Shown one piece after another: positions 26,192-36,471 of a stretch of DNA of 64,000 bases. The stretch comes from Clostridia bacterium (lineage in GTDB: Bacteria; Bacillota; Clostridia; Oscillospirales; CAG-272). Under the pieces are notes generated by a model. The model saw only the letters and a program-made list of their open reading frames with translations, made no database searches and had not been told where the DNA came from. Positions within the stretch are counted from its first letter, which is position 1, and each line of letters opens with the position of its first letter. The DNA is taken from positions 29,391-93,390 of the forward strand of contig JAGCXA010000053.1 in assembly GCA_017961575.1 (NCBI GenBank), in the 5' to 3' direction. Position numbers and translations under genes: made by a program.

Positions 26192-26806
26192 ACCTCTTTG
26201 CTCGTTCTCTTTTCTTTTGTCCCCTTCGCTTTTGGTCTGTAATCTCGTCGCGCGGTCGCGCGACATCTTGAGTTCCGCGCAAGCGGAACATATCGAAATT
26301 GCCGCCCCGGGGGGCGGCAATTATATCGAACGGCGCTCCGCACCGTATGTCGACAGGGCGCACACGCGCCCGCATCCTCTGTCTCTTTCGCGCGGCGTAG
26401 GGGTTCAGGGGTCCCCCGCCGCATATCGCGTTTGAGGGCAAACCGCCCGAAAACATATCGCGCGGAGCATATCGCGTGGAGTGCCGCAGGCACGAAACAT
26501 ATCGCGCGACCGCATAGCGGGCGCCTTCCCCCGTTCTCGTCGCGCGGTCGCGCGACATCTTGAGTTCCGCGCAAACGGAACATATCGAAATTGCCGCCCC
26601 GGGGGGCGGCAATTATATCGAACGGCGCTCCGCGCCGTATGTCGACAGGGCGCACTCGCGCCCGCATCCTTCCGGTCTATATCATGAAGCCCGCGCCGTT
26701 CGGCGCGGGCTTCAATTCATGCAAACGCGGTTTGCAATTCACGACGGCGAGCGTTCGCGGATCACAAATTTTCCGTTCGTTTTCCGGTCCGTGCCGCCTG
26801 TGCGCG
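26192..26806. repeat. Palindrome array of intergenic island 2
   Basis: No gene. Two direct copies of a 135-bp block (26244-26378 and 26536-26670, three differences, 292-bp period) each contain five distinct small palindromes (for example TTCCGC/GCGGAA, TTGCCGCCCC/GGGGCGGCAA, GGGCGC/GCGCCC) separated by 8-10-nt linkers of the type CATATCGAA or TATGTCGAC. Between the copies four CATATCGCG linkers (26422, 26454, 26468, 26498) alternate with further palindromes. 26684-26760 is a hairpin-rich module that recurs inverted at 40628-40703. The remainder, up to rnj at 26807, shows nothing else. Confidence 0.82.
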
Positions 26807-28816
26807 TCAAAGCGACAAAACGATCGGCAGGATCATCGGGCTCCGCCCGGTCGCTTCATACAGGAATTTGGAAAGTTTTTCCTTCACGGCGGTCTTCATC
26901 GCCGCCCAATCGCACCCGTTTCCGTCAAGCGAGCGGTTGATCGCGTCGTAGGCGACCTTCTTCGCCTGATCCATCATTTCCTCGCTGTCGCGGACGTAGA
27001 CGAATCCGCGCGAGACGATCTCGGGGCCCGAAACGATCTCCCGGATCGCGGGGTCGACCGTCGCGACGACGGCGATCAGACCGTCCTCTGCCAGCAGTTT
27101 CCGATCGCGGAGCACCACCGATCCGACGTCGCCGACGCCCGACCCGTCGACCAACACCTTTCCGGCGGGGACGGGAGAGACGAAGCGCGCGCCCTTCCGG
27201 TCGATTTCAAGCACCTGTCCGAGTTCGGTGGCAACGAAGACGTTCGACGCCGGGATGCCCATAAACTCGGCAAGCCCCTTGTTGGCGTAGAGGTGGCGTT
27301 CCTCGCCGTGCACCGGCATAAAATACTTCGGCTTCACCAGCCCGATCATCAGTTTCAGTTCCTCGCGGCAGGCGTGCCCCGAAACGTGGACGTCGGCGAC
27401 CGCGTCGTTCACGACGTTGATCCCCGCCCGGACGAGGGCGTTGATGATCTTGCCGACCAGTTTCTCGTTCCCGGGGATCGCCGACGCCGACAGGATCACG
27501 AGGTCAGAGGGGGTCAGTTTGATCTGGTTATGTTCCGAAAACGCCATCCGATAGAGCGCCGACATCGGCTCGCCCTGCGAACCCGTCGTGACGATGGTCA
27601 GCTGTTCGGGCTTGTATCGTTTCACGTCGGCGGGGTCGATCAGGACCCCGTCGGGCACCGTCATATAGCCGAGGTCGACGGCGGCGCCGATGACGTTCAC
27701 CATACTGCGCCCGGCGACGGCTACCTTCCGCCCGTATTTGGCGGAAGCGTTGATGATCTGCTGAACGCGGTGAACGTTCGAGGAGAAGGTCGCGATGATC
27801 AGCCGCTTGTCGCGGTGCTCCATAAAGAGGCGGTCGAGCGAGAGCCCCACCGTCCGCTCGGACGGCGTGAAGCCGGGACGCTCGGCGTTGGTCGACTCGC
27901 AGAGCAGGAGAAGCACGCCCTCCGCCCCGAGTTGCCCGATCCGGACGAGATCGATCATCTTGCCGTCGATCGGCGAAACGTCGAGCTTGAAGTCGCCGGT
28001 GTGAAGCACGACCCCCGCCGGGGTGTGCAGGGCGATGCAGCAGGAGTCGGCGATCGAGTGGTTGACGTGGATGAACTCCGCCGTGATCGCGCCGCACTTC
28101 ACCGTGTCGCCCGCCTCGACGGCGCGCAGGTCGGGCTGATAGGGAAGACTGAACTCCTCCAGCTTGTTTTTCACGATCCCGACGGTCAGCCGGGTGCCGA
28201 AGACCGGAACGCGAAGCTGCTGCAAAACGTAGGGGATCGCGCCGATGTGGTCCTCGTGTCCGTGGGTGAGCAGGATCCCGCGCACCCGCGCCTGGTTCTT
28301 CACAAGGTAGGAAACGTCGGGGATCACCAGATCCACGCCCGGCATATCCTCGTCGGGGAAGGCAAGTCCGCAGTCGATGACGACCACGTCGTCGCCGTAC
28401 TCGACGGCGGTCATATTCTTCCCGATCTCGCCGAGCCCGCCGAGCGGAATGATCCGGAGCGTTCCGTTCCCTTGTCCCGCCGCCGCTTTCCCGTCCCGGC
28501 GATTCTCCCGACGGGGGAAGACCGGGGATCCGATCCCGCCTGCGCGCCGTTCGCGGCGCTCGGGCTGCGCCCCGTTCGTGCCGGGTCCGCCGCGGGTCGC
28601 CCTGCCGCGGCGAGGGTTCTTTTCGGGCAAGCCGTTTTCGCTTGCTCCCTTCCGCTTGTTTCTCGCGCCGTCGCGTTCGGGCGCGTGTTTCATTCGCGGA
28701 CGCGCGGACGTCTCCGCGCGCTTATCCGCGCGCGAGTCGAACCGCTCCGCTTTCGCTTGTCCGCGCGAGGGCTTGTTCTGCCCCGCGCGGTTCTGTTTCT
28801 GTTTCTTTTCCGTCAT
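26807..28816 (-). CDS. rnj: Ribonuclease J with a long basic N-terminal extension
   Basis: An RNase J-type 5'-3' exo-/endoribonuclease of the metallo-beta-lactamase/beta-CASP fold, acting in mRNA decay and rRNA maturation. Residues ~1-115 are a low-complexity Lys/Arg/Gly/Pro tail not found in B. subtilis RNase J (~555 residues). The core begins LRIIPLGGLGEIGKNM, has the zinc motif LTHGHEDHIGAIPY (~184), VNHSIADSC, HTGDFKLD, the beta-CASP block (IIATFSSNVHRVQQI) and SGHACREELKLMIGLVKPKYFMPVHGEERHL. 669 residues in total. The start at 28816 is in frame throughout, so the tail is probably real. It is last in the gyrA-downstream minus-strand run. Confidence 0.92.
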   Translation of the reverse strand: MTEKKQKQNRAGQNKPSRGQAKAERFDSRADKRAETSARPRMKHAPERDGARNKRKGASENGLPEKNPRRGRATRGGPGTNGAQPERRERRAGGIGSPVFPRRENRRDGKAAAGQGNGTLRIIPLGGLGEIGKNMTAVEYGDDVVVIDCGLAFPDEDMPGVDLVIPDVSYLVKNQARVRGILLTHGHEDHIGAIPYVLQQLRVPVFGTRLTVGIVKNKLEEFSLPYQPDLRAVEAGDTVKCGAITAEFIHVNHSIADSCCIALHTPAGVVLHTGDFKLDVSPIDGKMIDLVRIGQLGAEGVLLLLCESTNAERPGFTPSERTVGLSLDRLFMEHRDKRLIIATFSSNVHRVQQIINASAKYGRKVAVAGRSMVNVIGAAVDLGYMTVPDGVLIDPADVKRYKPEQLTIVTTGSQGEPMSALYRMAFSEHNQIKLTPSDLVILSASAIPGNEKLVGKIINALVRAGINVVNDAVADVHVSGHACREELKLMIGLVKPKYFMPVHGEERHLYANKGLAEFMGIPASNVFVATELGQVLEIDRKGARFVSPVPAGKVLVDGSGVGDVGSVVLRDRKLLAEDGLIAVVATVDPAIREIVSGPEIVSRGFVYVRDSEEMMDQAKKVAYDAINRSLDGNGCDWAAMKTAVKEKLSKFLYEATGRSPMILPIVLSL

Positions 28817-28831
28817 AAATTCCTTTCCGTT

Positions 28832-29107
28832 TCAGACGATCAGTCCGATCACAATCAGCGTCGCCGCCGTCAGCGCGGCGCCGCACAGTATGCCGAGGAG
28901 AAACGCCGCCAAGCGGCGGCGGGGTCGTCGCGTCGCCTCTCCCGCCCTGCATCCGAGCAGGATCTGGTTCGCCTCCGCTACCATGTCGCGCGCGTCGCAC
29001 CGCGACGCCTCGCCGGCCGACGCCTTCAAAAAGAAGAACGCCTCCTCGAATAACCCGCTCTCGGGATTTTTCAGGTGAAGCACCCGCCTTTGCCGTCCTT
29101 TGACCAT
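28832..29107 (-). CDS. Small single-helix membrane protein
   Basis: 91 residues, function unknown. The N-terminal part (SGLFEEAFFFLK...DMVAEANQILLG) is a soluble segment with a pattern I associate with small uncharacterised clostridial proteins. An Arg-rich stretch (RRPRRR, ~65) precedes a C-terminal membrane helix (AAFLLGILCGAALTAATLIV), so it is probably tail-anchored with the N-terminus inside. ATG at 29107 is chosen because GGGGGTG precedes it; the in-frame ATG at 29119 has no site. It lies 15 nt upstream of rnj and is likely cotranscribed. Confidence 0.7.
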   Translation of the reverse strand: MVKGRQRRVLHLKNPESGLFEEAFFFLKASAGEASRCDARDMVAEANQILLGCRAGEATRRPRRRLAAFLLGILCGAALTAATLIVIGLIV

Positions 29108-29203
29108 ACGCACCCCCATAACGATATGTAGGGGGGCGGGGGAACAGACCTCGCCGTTCCAGTTTTTCCCGCCGCTCCGCTTTTTATGCGGAGGGGGCTT
29201 CGG

Positions 29204-29707
29204 TTACTTCCTTTTTCTCAGGAACGCGCCGACAAGATCCAGGATTGACCCGCTTTTCCGCGCGTGCGACGGCTCGACCTTCGCCCGGAGCGGTTCGTGC
29301 CGCGGGGTCGTCGGTTCCGGCGCCTTGGGGGCGGGTTTTTCGACCTTTTGCAAGGGGGTTTTCGCGATTTCGACCGCCGAAGGTGCTTCATACGGGGCGG
29401 GCTCGTCCGCTTCTTCGCGTTCCGCGATGGCGGCGACTCCCTCCGTTTCCGCCGCGCGCGGGGCTTGTTTCCGGGGCTTCGCGAGGGCGGATCCGGCGTC
29501 AGGCAGGGAAACCGCGTCGTCGAGCAGATCGTCGATCGATATGCCGAACAGCCGCCGGAGCGCGAGCAGCGTCTCCGCCTCGGGATAGGACTGCCCCTTT
29601 TCCCACATATAGACCGCCTGCCGGGTCACGCCGACCGCCCGGGCGAGCGCCGATTGGGTCAGGTGATCCCGCGCGCGAAGCGCGATCAGTTTTTCACGGA
29701 AGGTCAT
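29204..29707 (-). CDS. XRE-family HTH regulator with a long acidic/Pro-rich tail
   Basis: 167 residues. Residues ~5-62 form a Cro/C1-type helix-turn-helix (ALRARDHLTQSALARAVGVT, then RQAVYMWEKGQSYPEAETLLAL...FGISIDDLL). The rest is a disordered Ala/Pro/Glu-rich linker ending in a short basic amphipathic segment (SILDLVGAFLRKRK). There is no ligand or peptidase domain. It lies between the gyrA-coupled lipoprotein gene and the small membrane-protein gene, all minus strand. Its target is unknown. Confidence 0.85.
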   Translation of the reverse strand: MTFREKLIALRARDHLTQSALARAVGVTRQAVYMWEKGQSYPEAETLLALRRLFGISIDDLLDDAVSLPDAGSALAKPRKQAPRAAETEGVAAIAEREEADEPAPYEAPSAVEIAKTPLQKVEKPAPKAPEPTTPRHEPLRAKVEPSHARKSGSILDLVGAFLRKRK

Positions 29708-29734
29708 AGCGTCCTCCTTTCGCGGTCCCGCCGC

Positions 29735-30436
29735 TCAGTTCCCCTCGGCGGGGAAGACGACGTTCGGGTAATTGTCGAGAAACCATTCGTCCCCGATCTT
29801 GCACAGATCGAGCGTTTTCACCGTTCGTTTGCCCTCCGACGCGCCGATCCCGGAGACCGGAACGTCGATCTTCACGCGGTCGCCCGCGTTCTCGGTCACG
29901 GTCGCCGCCGGGAAGTCGTAGACCGCCGGATCGGTAGGAAGCCAAGGCAGTTCGTCGGGGTCGGCGTAGAAGCAGACGAAGACCGTCCGCTTTTCGCCCG
30001 TCGAGTAGTCGATCTCCGTGTTTTCGATCAGCGCGGCTTTCCACACGCCTCCGCCGCCCGAAAACAGCGCCGCGTCCTGCGCCTCGCAGACAGAAGGGGT
30101 GAAGATCGACCTTTCGTACTCTTTCAGGTCGGAAAGACGGCGAAAGCCGAGCCGTTCCATTTCCGCTCCGTCAACTTCGCGGTACAAGCCGTTCTGCCTT
30201 CCGCCCTCCAGAAGCGGCATCCCGTCCTCGGTGTAGAACAGGCGGACCCAGACCTCCGCCTCCCGGATCAGGCGCTCCGCCGCCGCGATCGCCTCGTCCT
30301 CGTCGGCGGGCTCGATCTTTTCGCCGCAGGAGAGCAGGGAAAACGCGAACGCGAGGGCAAGGATCAGGCAGACCGCGACGCGACGGATCCGCCGGGCGCA
30401 CGCCCGGCGGGTCGTATCAGATCTCTTCGTTTTCAT
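29735..30436 (-). CDS. Putative lipoprotein overlapping the gyrA 3' end
   Basis: 233 residues. A basic N-terminus and a hydrophobic stretch end in the lipobox LLSC (Cys ~36), so the protein is probably lipid-anchored outside. The mature part contains an alternating-strand region (EVWVRLFYTEDGMPLLEGG) and ends KIGDEWFLDNYPNVVFPAEGN. This resembles small NTF2-like/DUF4878-type lipoproteins in general shape, but I do not recognise a family. The ATG at 30436 overlaps the last 20 nt of gyrA. A longer frame back to 30568 is antisense-like, basic sequence inside gyrA and is rejected as the start. Confidence 0.72.
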   Translation of the reverse strand: MKTKRSDTTRRACARRIRRVAVCLILALAFAFSLLSCGEKIEPADEDEAIAAAERLIREAEVWVRLFYTEDGMPLLEGGRQNGLYREVDGAEMERLGFRRLSDLKEYERSIFTPSVCEAQDAALFSGGGGVWKAALIENTEIDYSTGEKRTVFVCFYADPDELPWLPTDPAVYDFPAATVTENAGDRVKIDVPVSGIGASEGKRTVKTLDLCKIGDEWFLDNYPNVVFPAEGN

Positions 30437-33020
30437 CGGCGTCCGCCGTCTCTTCGGCTTCGTCCTCCGCAGGCGCGGCTTCGGCTTTCTCCGCCGTCTC
30501 CGCGGGTTCCTCTCCGTCGGAAAGATCGGGGTGCTCGGCGGTCTCGTCGGCGGTGATCGCCTCGTCAAGCTCCTCCTGCGGTTCGATCCGCGACAGGTTG
30601 ACGATCGACGCGCCCTCGGAGAGCCGCATCACGATGACGCCGCCCGCGCCGCGCGAATAGATCGGAATGCCCGCGACCGGGATCCGGATGATGGTCCCGT
30701 CGTTGGTGATCATCATAATGTCGTCGGATTCGGACACCGCCGCGATCGCCGCGAGGTTTCCGGTCTTGTCGTTCAGGTTGTGCGCCGTAACGCCCTGCCC
30801 GCCGCGGTTTTTCAGAACGCGGAAGTCGTCGAACTCGGTGCGCTTGCCGAACCCGCGGTCGGTGATTGTAAGCAATTGTTTACCTTCCTCAACCAGCGTC
30901 ACGCCGATCACGTAATCCTCGCCGGAGAGACGGATGCCGCGCACGCCGCGCGCGCCGCGTCCCATCGGACGGACGGTCGTTTCGGAGAAGCGGGTCGCCG
31001 CGCCGCCGCGGGTCGCGAGGATCAGGTCGTCGTCGCCCTTGGTCTTGCGGACGAAGAGCAGATCGTCGCCGTCGTCGAGCGAGATCGCGATCTTGCCCGA
31101 ACGCCGCTGATACTCGAAGTCCTTGGTCGGGGTCTTTTTGATAACGCCCTTTTTCGTCACCATCGTCAGGTATTCGCCCTCGGTGAAGGCGTCGATCGAA
31201 ATGATCGCCGTGACGTTCTCGCCCTCGGTCAGGTCGAGGATGTTCACCATGTTCGTTCCCTTCGCGGTGCGTCCCGCTTCGGGGATCCGATAGGTCTTTT
31301 TGGTGTAAACCCGTCCCTTATTGGTAAAGAACATCAGAAGAGCGTGGCTGTTCGCGACGATGACGTCGACCACGTCGTCCTCCTCCTTGTGCCCCATCCC
31401 GATGATGCCCTTGCCGCCGCGGTGCTGGGCGGAGTAGGTGTCGGCGGGCTGCCGCTTGATATAGCCGCCGGTCGTGACGGTCAAAACGCAGGTGTGCCGC
31501 GGGATCAGGTCCTCGATGTCGATGTCGTCGGTCGCCTCGACCAACTCGGTGCGTCTGTCGTCGCCGAACTTCTCTTTCATCGAGATCAGTTCGCCCTTCA
31601 CGATCTCCCGCACTCTGCCGTCGTCCACCAGGATCGCTTGCAGGTCGGCGACCGTCTCTTCGAGTTTCAGCAACCGATCTTCGACCTTCTGCCGTTCAAG
31701 CCCGGACAGTTTGCCGAGCGTCATTTCGACGATCGCCTGCGCCTGCGGATCGGTGAGCCCGTAGGTTTGCATCAGGTTGGCTTTCGCGTCGGGGATCGAG
31801 GAACTCGCCTTGATGATCTTGATGATCTCGTCGATGTGGTCGATCGCGATCTTGTATCCCTCGTAGATGTGCATTTCTTTCAGGGCGCGGTCGAGGTCGA
31901 ACTGCGTCCGACGGACGATGATCCCCTCCTGGTACAGGATGTACTGATCGAGGATCTCGGGCAGCGACAGGATCTTCGGTTCTCCGTTCACCAGCATCAG
32001 CATATTGACGGCGAAGGTGTCCTGCAACTGGCTGTACTTATAGAGTTGGTTCAGAATGACCTCGCCGTTCGCGTCGCGGCGGTACTCGATGACGATCCGC
32101 ATCCCGTCGCGCCCCGACTCGTCGCGCAGGTCGGTGATCCCCTCGATCTTCTTGTCCTTGACGAGATTGGCGATCGCCTCGACCAGCATGCTCTTGTTGA
32201 CGGCGTAGGGGATCTCGGTCACGATGATCCGCTTGTTTTCGTCCTCGATCTTCGCGCGCGCCCGTACGATCACCTTTCCGCGCCCGGTCGAGTAGGCGTC
32301 GAGCATCCCGCGCGAGCCGTACACGATCCCGGCGGTCGGGAAGTCCGGACCCTTGATATACTCCATCAGTTCGGGGACCGTGCATTCCGGGTTGTCCATC
32401 CGGAAAACGATCCCGTCCACCACTTCACGAAGGTTGTGCGGAGGGATGTTGGTCGCCATACCGACGGCGATCCCGACCGACCCGTTGACGAGCAGGTTGG
32501 GGAAGCGGGAGGGCAAAACCTCGGGTTCCTTGCGCGAATTGTCGAAGTTCGGGAGGAAGTTGACGACGTTCTTTTCTATATCCGCCATCATCTGGTCGGC
32601 GAGTTTCGACATTCTCGCCTCGGTATACCGGTAGGCGGCGGCGCCGTCGCCGTCGACGTTGCCGAAGTTGCCGTGCCCCTCGATCAGAGGATAGCGGAGC
32701 GAGAACGACTGCGCCATACGGACCATCGTCTGATAGACCGCGGCGTCGCCGTGCGGATGGTAGCGCCCCAGCACGTTACCGACGGTGGTCGCCGATTTGC
32801 GGAAGGGCTTGTCGTAGGTCAGGTGATCCTCGTACATCGCGTAGAGGATCCGGCGCTGACCCGGCTTCATTCCGTCGCGGACGTCGGGGAGCGCGCGGCT
32901 CGTAATGACGCTCATCGAGTACTCGATGAACGCCGTTTTGAGCTCCTTCTCCATGTTCCGCCCGAGGATCTTCTGCTCGGGGAAGGAAATATCTTCGGTG
33001 TTGTTCGGCTTTCTTTCCAT
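30417..33020 (-). CDS. gyrA: DNA gyrase subunit A
   Basis: The breakage-reunion subunit of gyrase. 867 residues with the catalytic Tyr in AAYRYTEARMSKLA (Tyr132), the Ile-finger region and six C-terminal blades. The tail is acidic (about 60 residues rich in Glu/Ala/Asp). The GyrA box reads QHRGGKG instead of the common QRRGGRG. In the quinolone-resistance region the motif is HPHGDAAVYQ: the positions equal to E. coli Ser83 and Asp87 are Ala93 and Gln97, both non-canonical. It lies 29 nt after gyrB in the dnaA-to-gyrA run. ATG at 33020 follows AAAGAG. Confidence 0.97.
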   Translation of the reverse strand: MERKPNNTEDISFPEQKILGRNMEKELKTAFIEYSMSVITSRALPDVRDGMKPGQRRILYAMYEDHLTYDKPFRKSATTVGNVLGRYHPHGDAAVYQTMVRMAQSFSLRYPLIEGHGNFGNVDGDGAAAYRYTEARMSKLADQMMADIEKNVVNFLPNFDNSRKEPEVLPSRFPNLLVNGSVGIAVGMATNIPPHNLREVVDGIVFRMDNPECTVPELMEYIKGPDFPTAGIVYGSRGMLDAYSTGRGKVIVRARAKIEDENKRIIVTEIPYAVNKSMLVEAIANLVKDKKIEGITDLRDESGRDGMRIVIEYRRDANGEVILNQLYKYSQLQDTFAVNMLMLVNGEPKILSLPEILDQYILYQEGIIVRRTQFDLDRALKEMHIYEGYKIAIDHIDEIIKIIKASSSIPDAKANLMQTYGLTDPQAQAIVEMTLGKLSGLERQKVEDRLLKLEETVADLQAILVDDGRVREIVKGELISMKEKFGDDRRTELVEATDDIDIEDLIPRHTCVLTVTTGGYIKRQPADTYSAQHRGGKGIIGMGHKEEDDVVDVIVANSHALLMFFTNKGRVYTKKTYRIPEAGRTAKGTNMVNILDLTEGENVTAIISIDAFTEGEYLTMVTKKGVIKKTPTKDFEYQRRSGKIAISLDDGDDLLFVRKTKGDDDLILATRGGAATRFSETTVRPMGRGARGVRGIRLSGEDYVIGVTLVEEGKQLLTITDRGFGKRTEFDDFRVLKNRGGQGVTAHNLNDKTGNLAAIAAVSESDDIMMITNDGTIIRIPVAGIPIYSRGAGGVIVMRLSEGASIVNLSRIEPQEELDEAITADETAEHPDLSDGEEPAETAEKAEAAPAEDEAEETADADENEEI

Positions 33021-33049
33021 TTCTCTTTACCTTCCGTTCGCTTTCTTCA

Positions 33050-35047
<1,998 letters not shown>

Positions 35048-35055
35048 TCACGTTA

Positions 35056-35334
35056 TCAGTCGTTTTCGTCGCTCGCGAGCCGCGCGCGGAGCGCCGCCGT
35101 CGAGAGCAGGGAGAACAGAACGCGGCACGCGCCGCCCTTTTCTTTGCCGTCGGAGACAAGAAGCACGCTGCGCGGCAACTCGCCCCCCGTGCAGTCGAAG
35201 ATCCGTTTTTTCTTCTCCGCGTCCGAGAGGAACCGGCGCGAGATCGACGCCACCGTCATCGAATCGAAATCGAAGAAGGCGATCAGATCCCGGACGCGGA
35301 CGGTCACGCCGTTCCCGATGTGCAATACCATCAT
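35056..35334 (-). CDS. remB: DUF370 small regulator, RemB/YaaB-type
   Basis: 92 residues. The position between recF and gyrB and the N-terminus MVLHIGNGVTVRVRDLIAFF identify it as the YaaB/RemB small protein of the DUF370 (RemA-related) family. In B. subtilis RemB assists extracellular-matrix gene expression. Its start overlaps the recF stop (ATGA). The C-terminal half (DGKEKGGACRVLFSLLSTAALRARL) is typical in length. The role in this organism is inferred only. Confidence 0.8.
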   Translation of the reverse strand: MMVLHIGNGVTVRVRDLIAFFDFDSMTVASISRRFLSDAEKKKRIFDCTGGELPRSVLLVSDGKEKGGACRVLFSLLSTAALRARLASDEND

Positions 35335-36446
35335 GGCAAATCGCCCTCCGTTCGGGGTTTCTCGGTGAAAACGCCGCCCGATACGCCGATCATATTCACC
35401 GCGCGGGGATCAAATCCCCCCGATTCGCAGGCGGTCAGGATCACCTGCCGCTCCCCCGTTTCCCGCAGAACGTAGCCGCGCCGTGTCTCGTCGAGTTCGC
35501 TCATCACGTCGTCGAAGAGAAAAACGGGATATTCGCCGGTCTCGTCCCGACAGACCTCGCCTTCGGCAAGTTTCAGGGCGAGCACGACCGACCGCTGCTG
35601 TCCCTGCGACGCGAAAGCGCGGGCGGAAATATCGTTGATCCGTATTTCCAGATCGTCGCGATGCACCCCGAAAAGAGAGCAGCCCGCCGCGATCTCGCGG
35701 TCGGTTTTTTCGTCGAACAGACGGCGGTAGGACTCCCGGATCTCTTCTTCGTTCGTTCCTTCCGCCTCGCTCTCGTAGGAAAGCGCCATTTTTTCCCGTC
35801 CGTTTGACAGGTCGGCAAGCAGATCCGCGGCGTGCGGCGCGAGTTTTTCAAGATAGCGGATCCTGTACGCCGCGATCTTCGCCGCCACGTCGGAGAGCCG
35901 CTCGGTCCAACTGAACAACTCTTCCCGGTCGTAGTGAAATCCCTTCTGAATCTCTTTCAGAAGACAGTTCCGATTTTCCAGTATCTTGTTGTATTCGTCG
36001 CACAGCCCGAGATAGATCGGGCGGCATTGAGAGATCGCGATATTGAGAAACGCCCGTCTCTCCTGCGGAGCGCCCTTCACAAGCGAAAGATGTTCGGGAC
36101 AGAACAGCACCGCGCGGAATTGTCCGATCATCTCGGAGAGCCGCACGGGAGCGCCGTTTTTCAGCCGCTTCCGCGCCCCTTCGTAGTAACGGTATTCCAG
36201 CGTCTGTTCGCTTTTTTCCGTCCGATACGAAATTCCGATACGAAAGCCCTTCTCACCGAAGCGAACGAGATTTTCGTCGGTCGCGCCGCGATAGCTCTTT
36301 CCGCGGGCGAAAAGATAGATACATTCGAGCGCGTTGGTCTTTCCCTGCGCGTTCTGTCCGAATAGGAGATTCACGCCGGGGGCAAAGTTCAGACGGGCGG
36401 ACGCAATATTCCGATAATTCTCCGCCGTCAGGGTCGTCAGATTCAT
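35331..36446 (-). CDS. recF: DNA replication/repair protein RecF
   Basis: An SMC-like ATPase that helps load RecA at single-strand gaps. 371 residues. Walker A LLFGQNAQGKTNALE (~30), ABC signature ASQGQQRSVVLALKLAE (~275) and Walker B YPVFLFDDVMSELDE (~300). It begins 25 nt after the dnaN stop. The small S4-domain gene (yaaA/rlbA) often found between dnaN and recF in Firmicutes is absent. It overlaps remB by 4 nt. Confidence 0.95.
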   Translation of the reverse strand: MNLTTLTAENYRNIASARLNFAPGVNLLFGQNAQGKTNALECIYLFARGKSYRGATDENLVRFGEKGFRIGISYRTEKSEQTLEYRYYEGARKRLKNGAPVRLSEMIGQFRAVLFCPEHLSLVKGAPQERRAFLNIAISQCRPIYLGLCDEYNKILENRNCLLKEIQKGFHYDREELFSWTERLSDVAAKIAAYRIRYLEKLAPHAADLLADLSNGREKMALSYESEAEGTNEEEIRESYRRLFDEKTDREIAAGCSLFGVHRDDLEIRINDISARAFASQGQQRSVVLALKLAEGEVCRDETGEYPVFLFDDVMSELDETRRGYVLRETGERQVILTACESGGFDPRAVNMIGVSGGVFTEKPRTEGDLP

Positions 36447-36471
36447 TTTGCCGTCCCTTTTGATCGGGCGA

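Noticed and set aside
26035-26667. Apparent ~210-residue protein across intergenic island 2, with an internal repeat
   Set aside because: Its repeat is the 135-bp palindrome block; it has no ribosome site, the reading is palindromic DNA, and the same blocks occur in other frames at 40.4-40.7 kb.
26244-26670. CRISPR array
   Set aside because: Repeated linkers are only 7-9 nt, the variable parts are palindromes, spacing is irregular and there are no cas genes.
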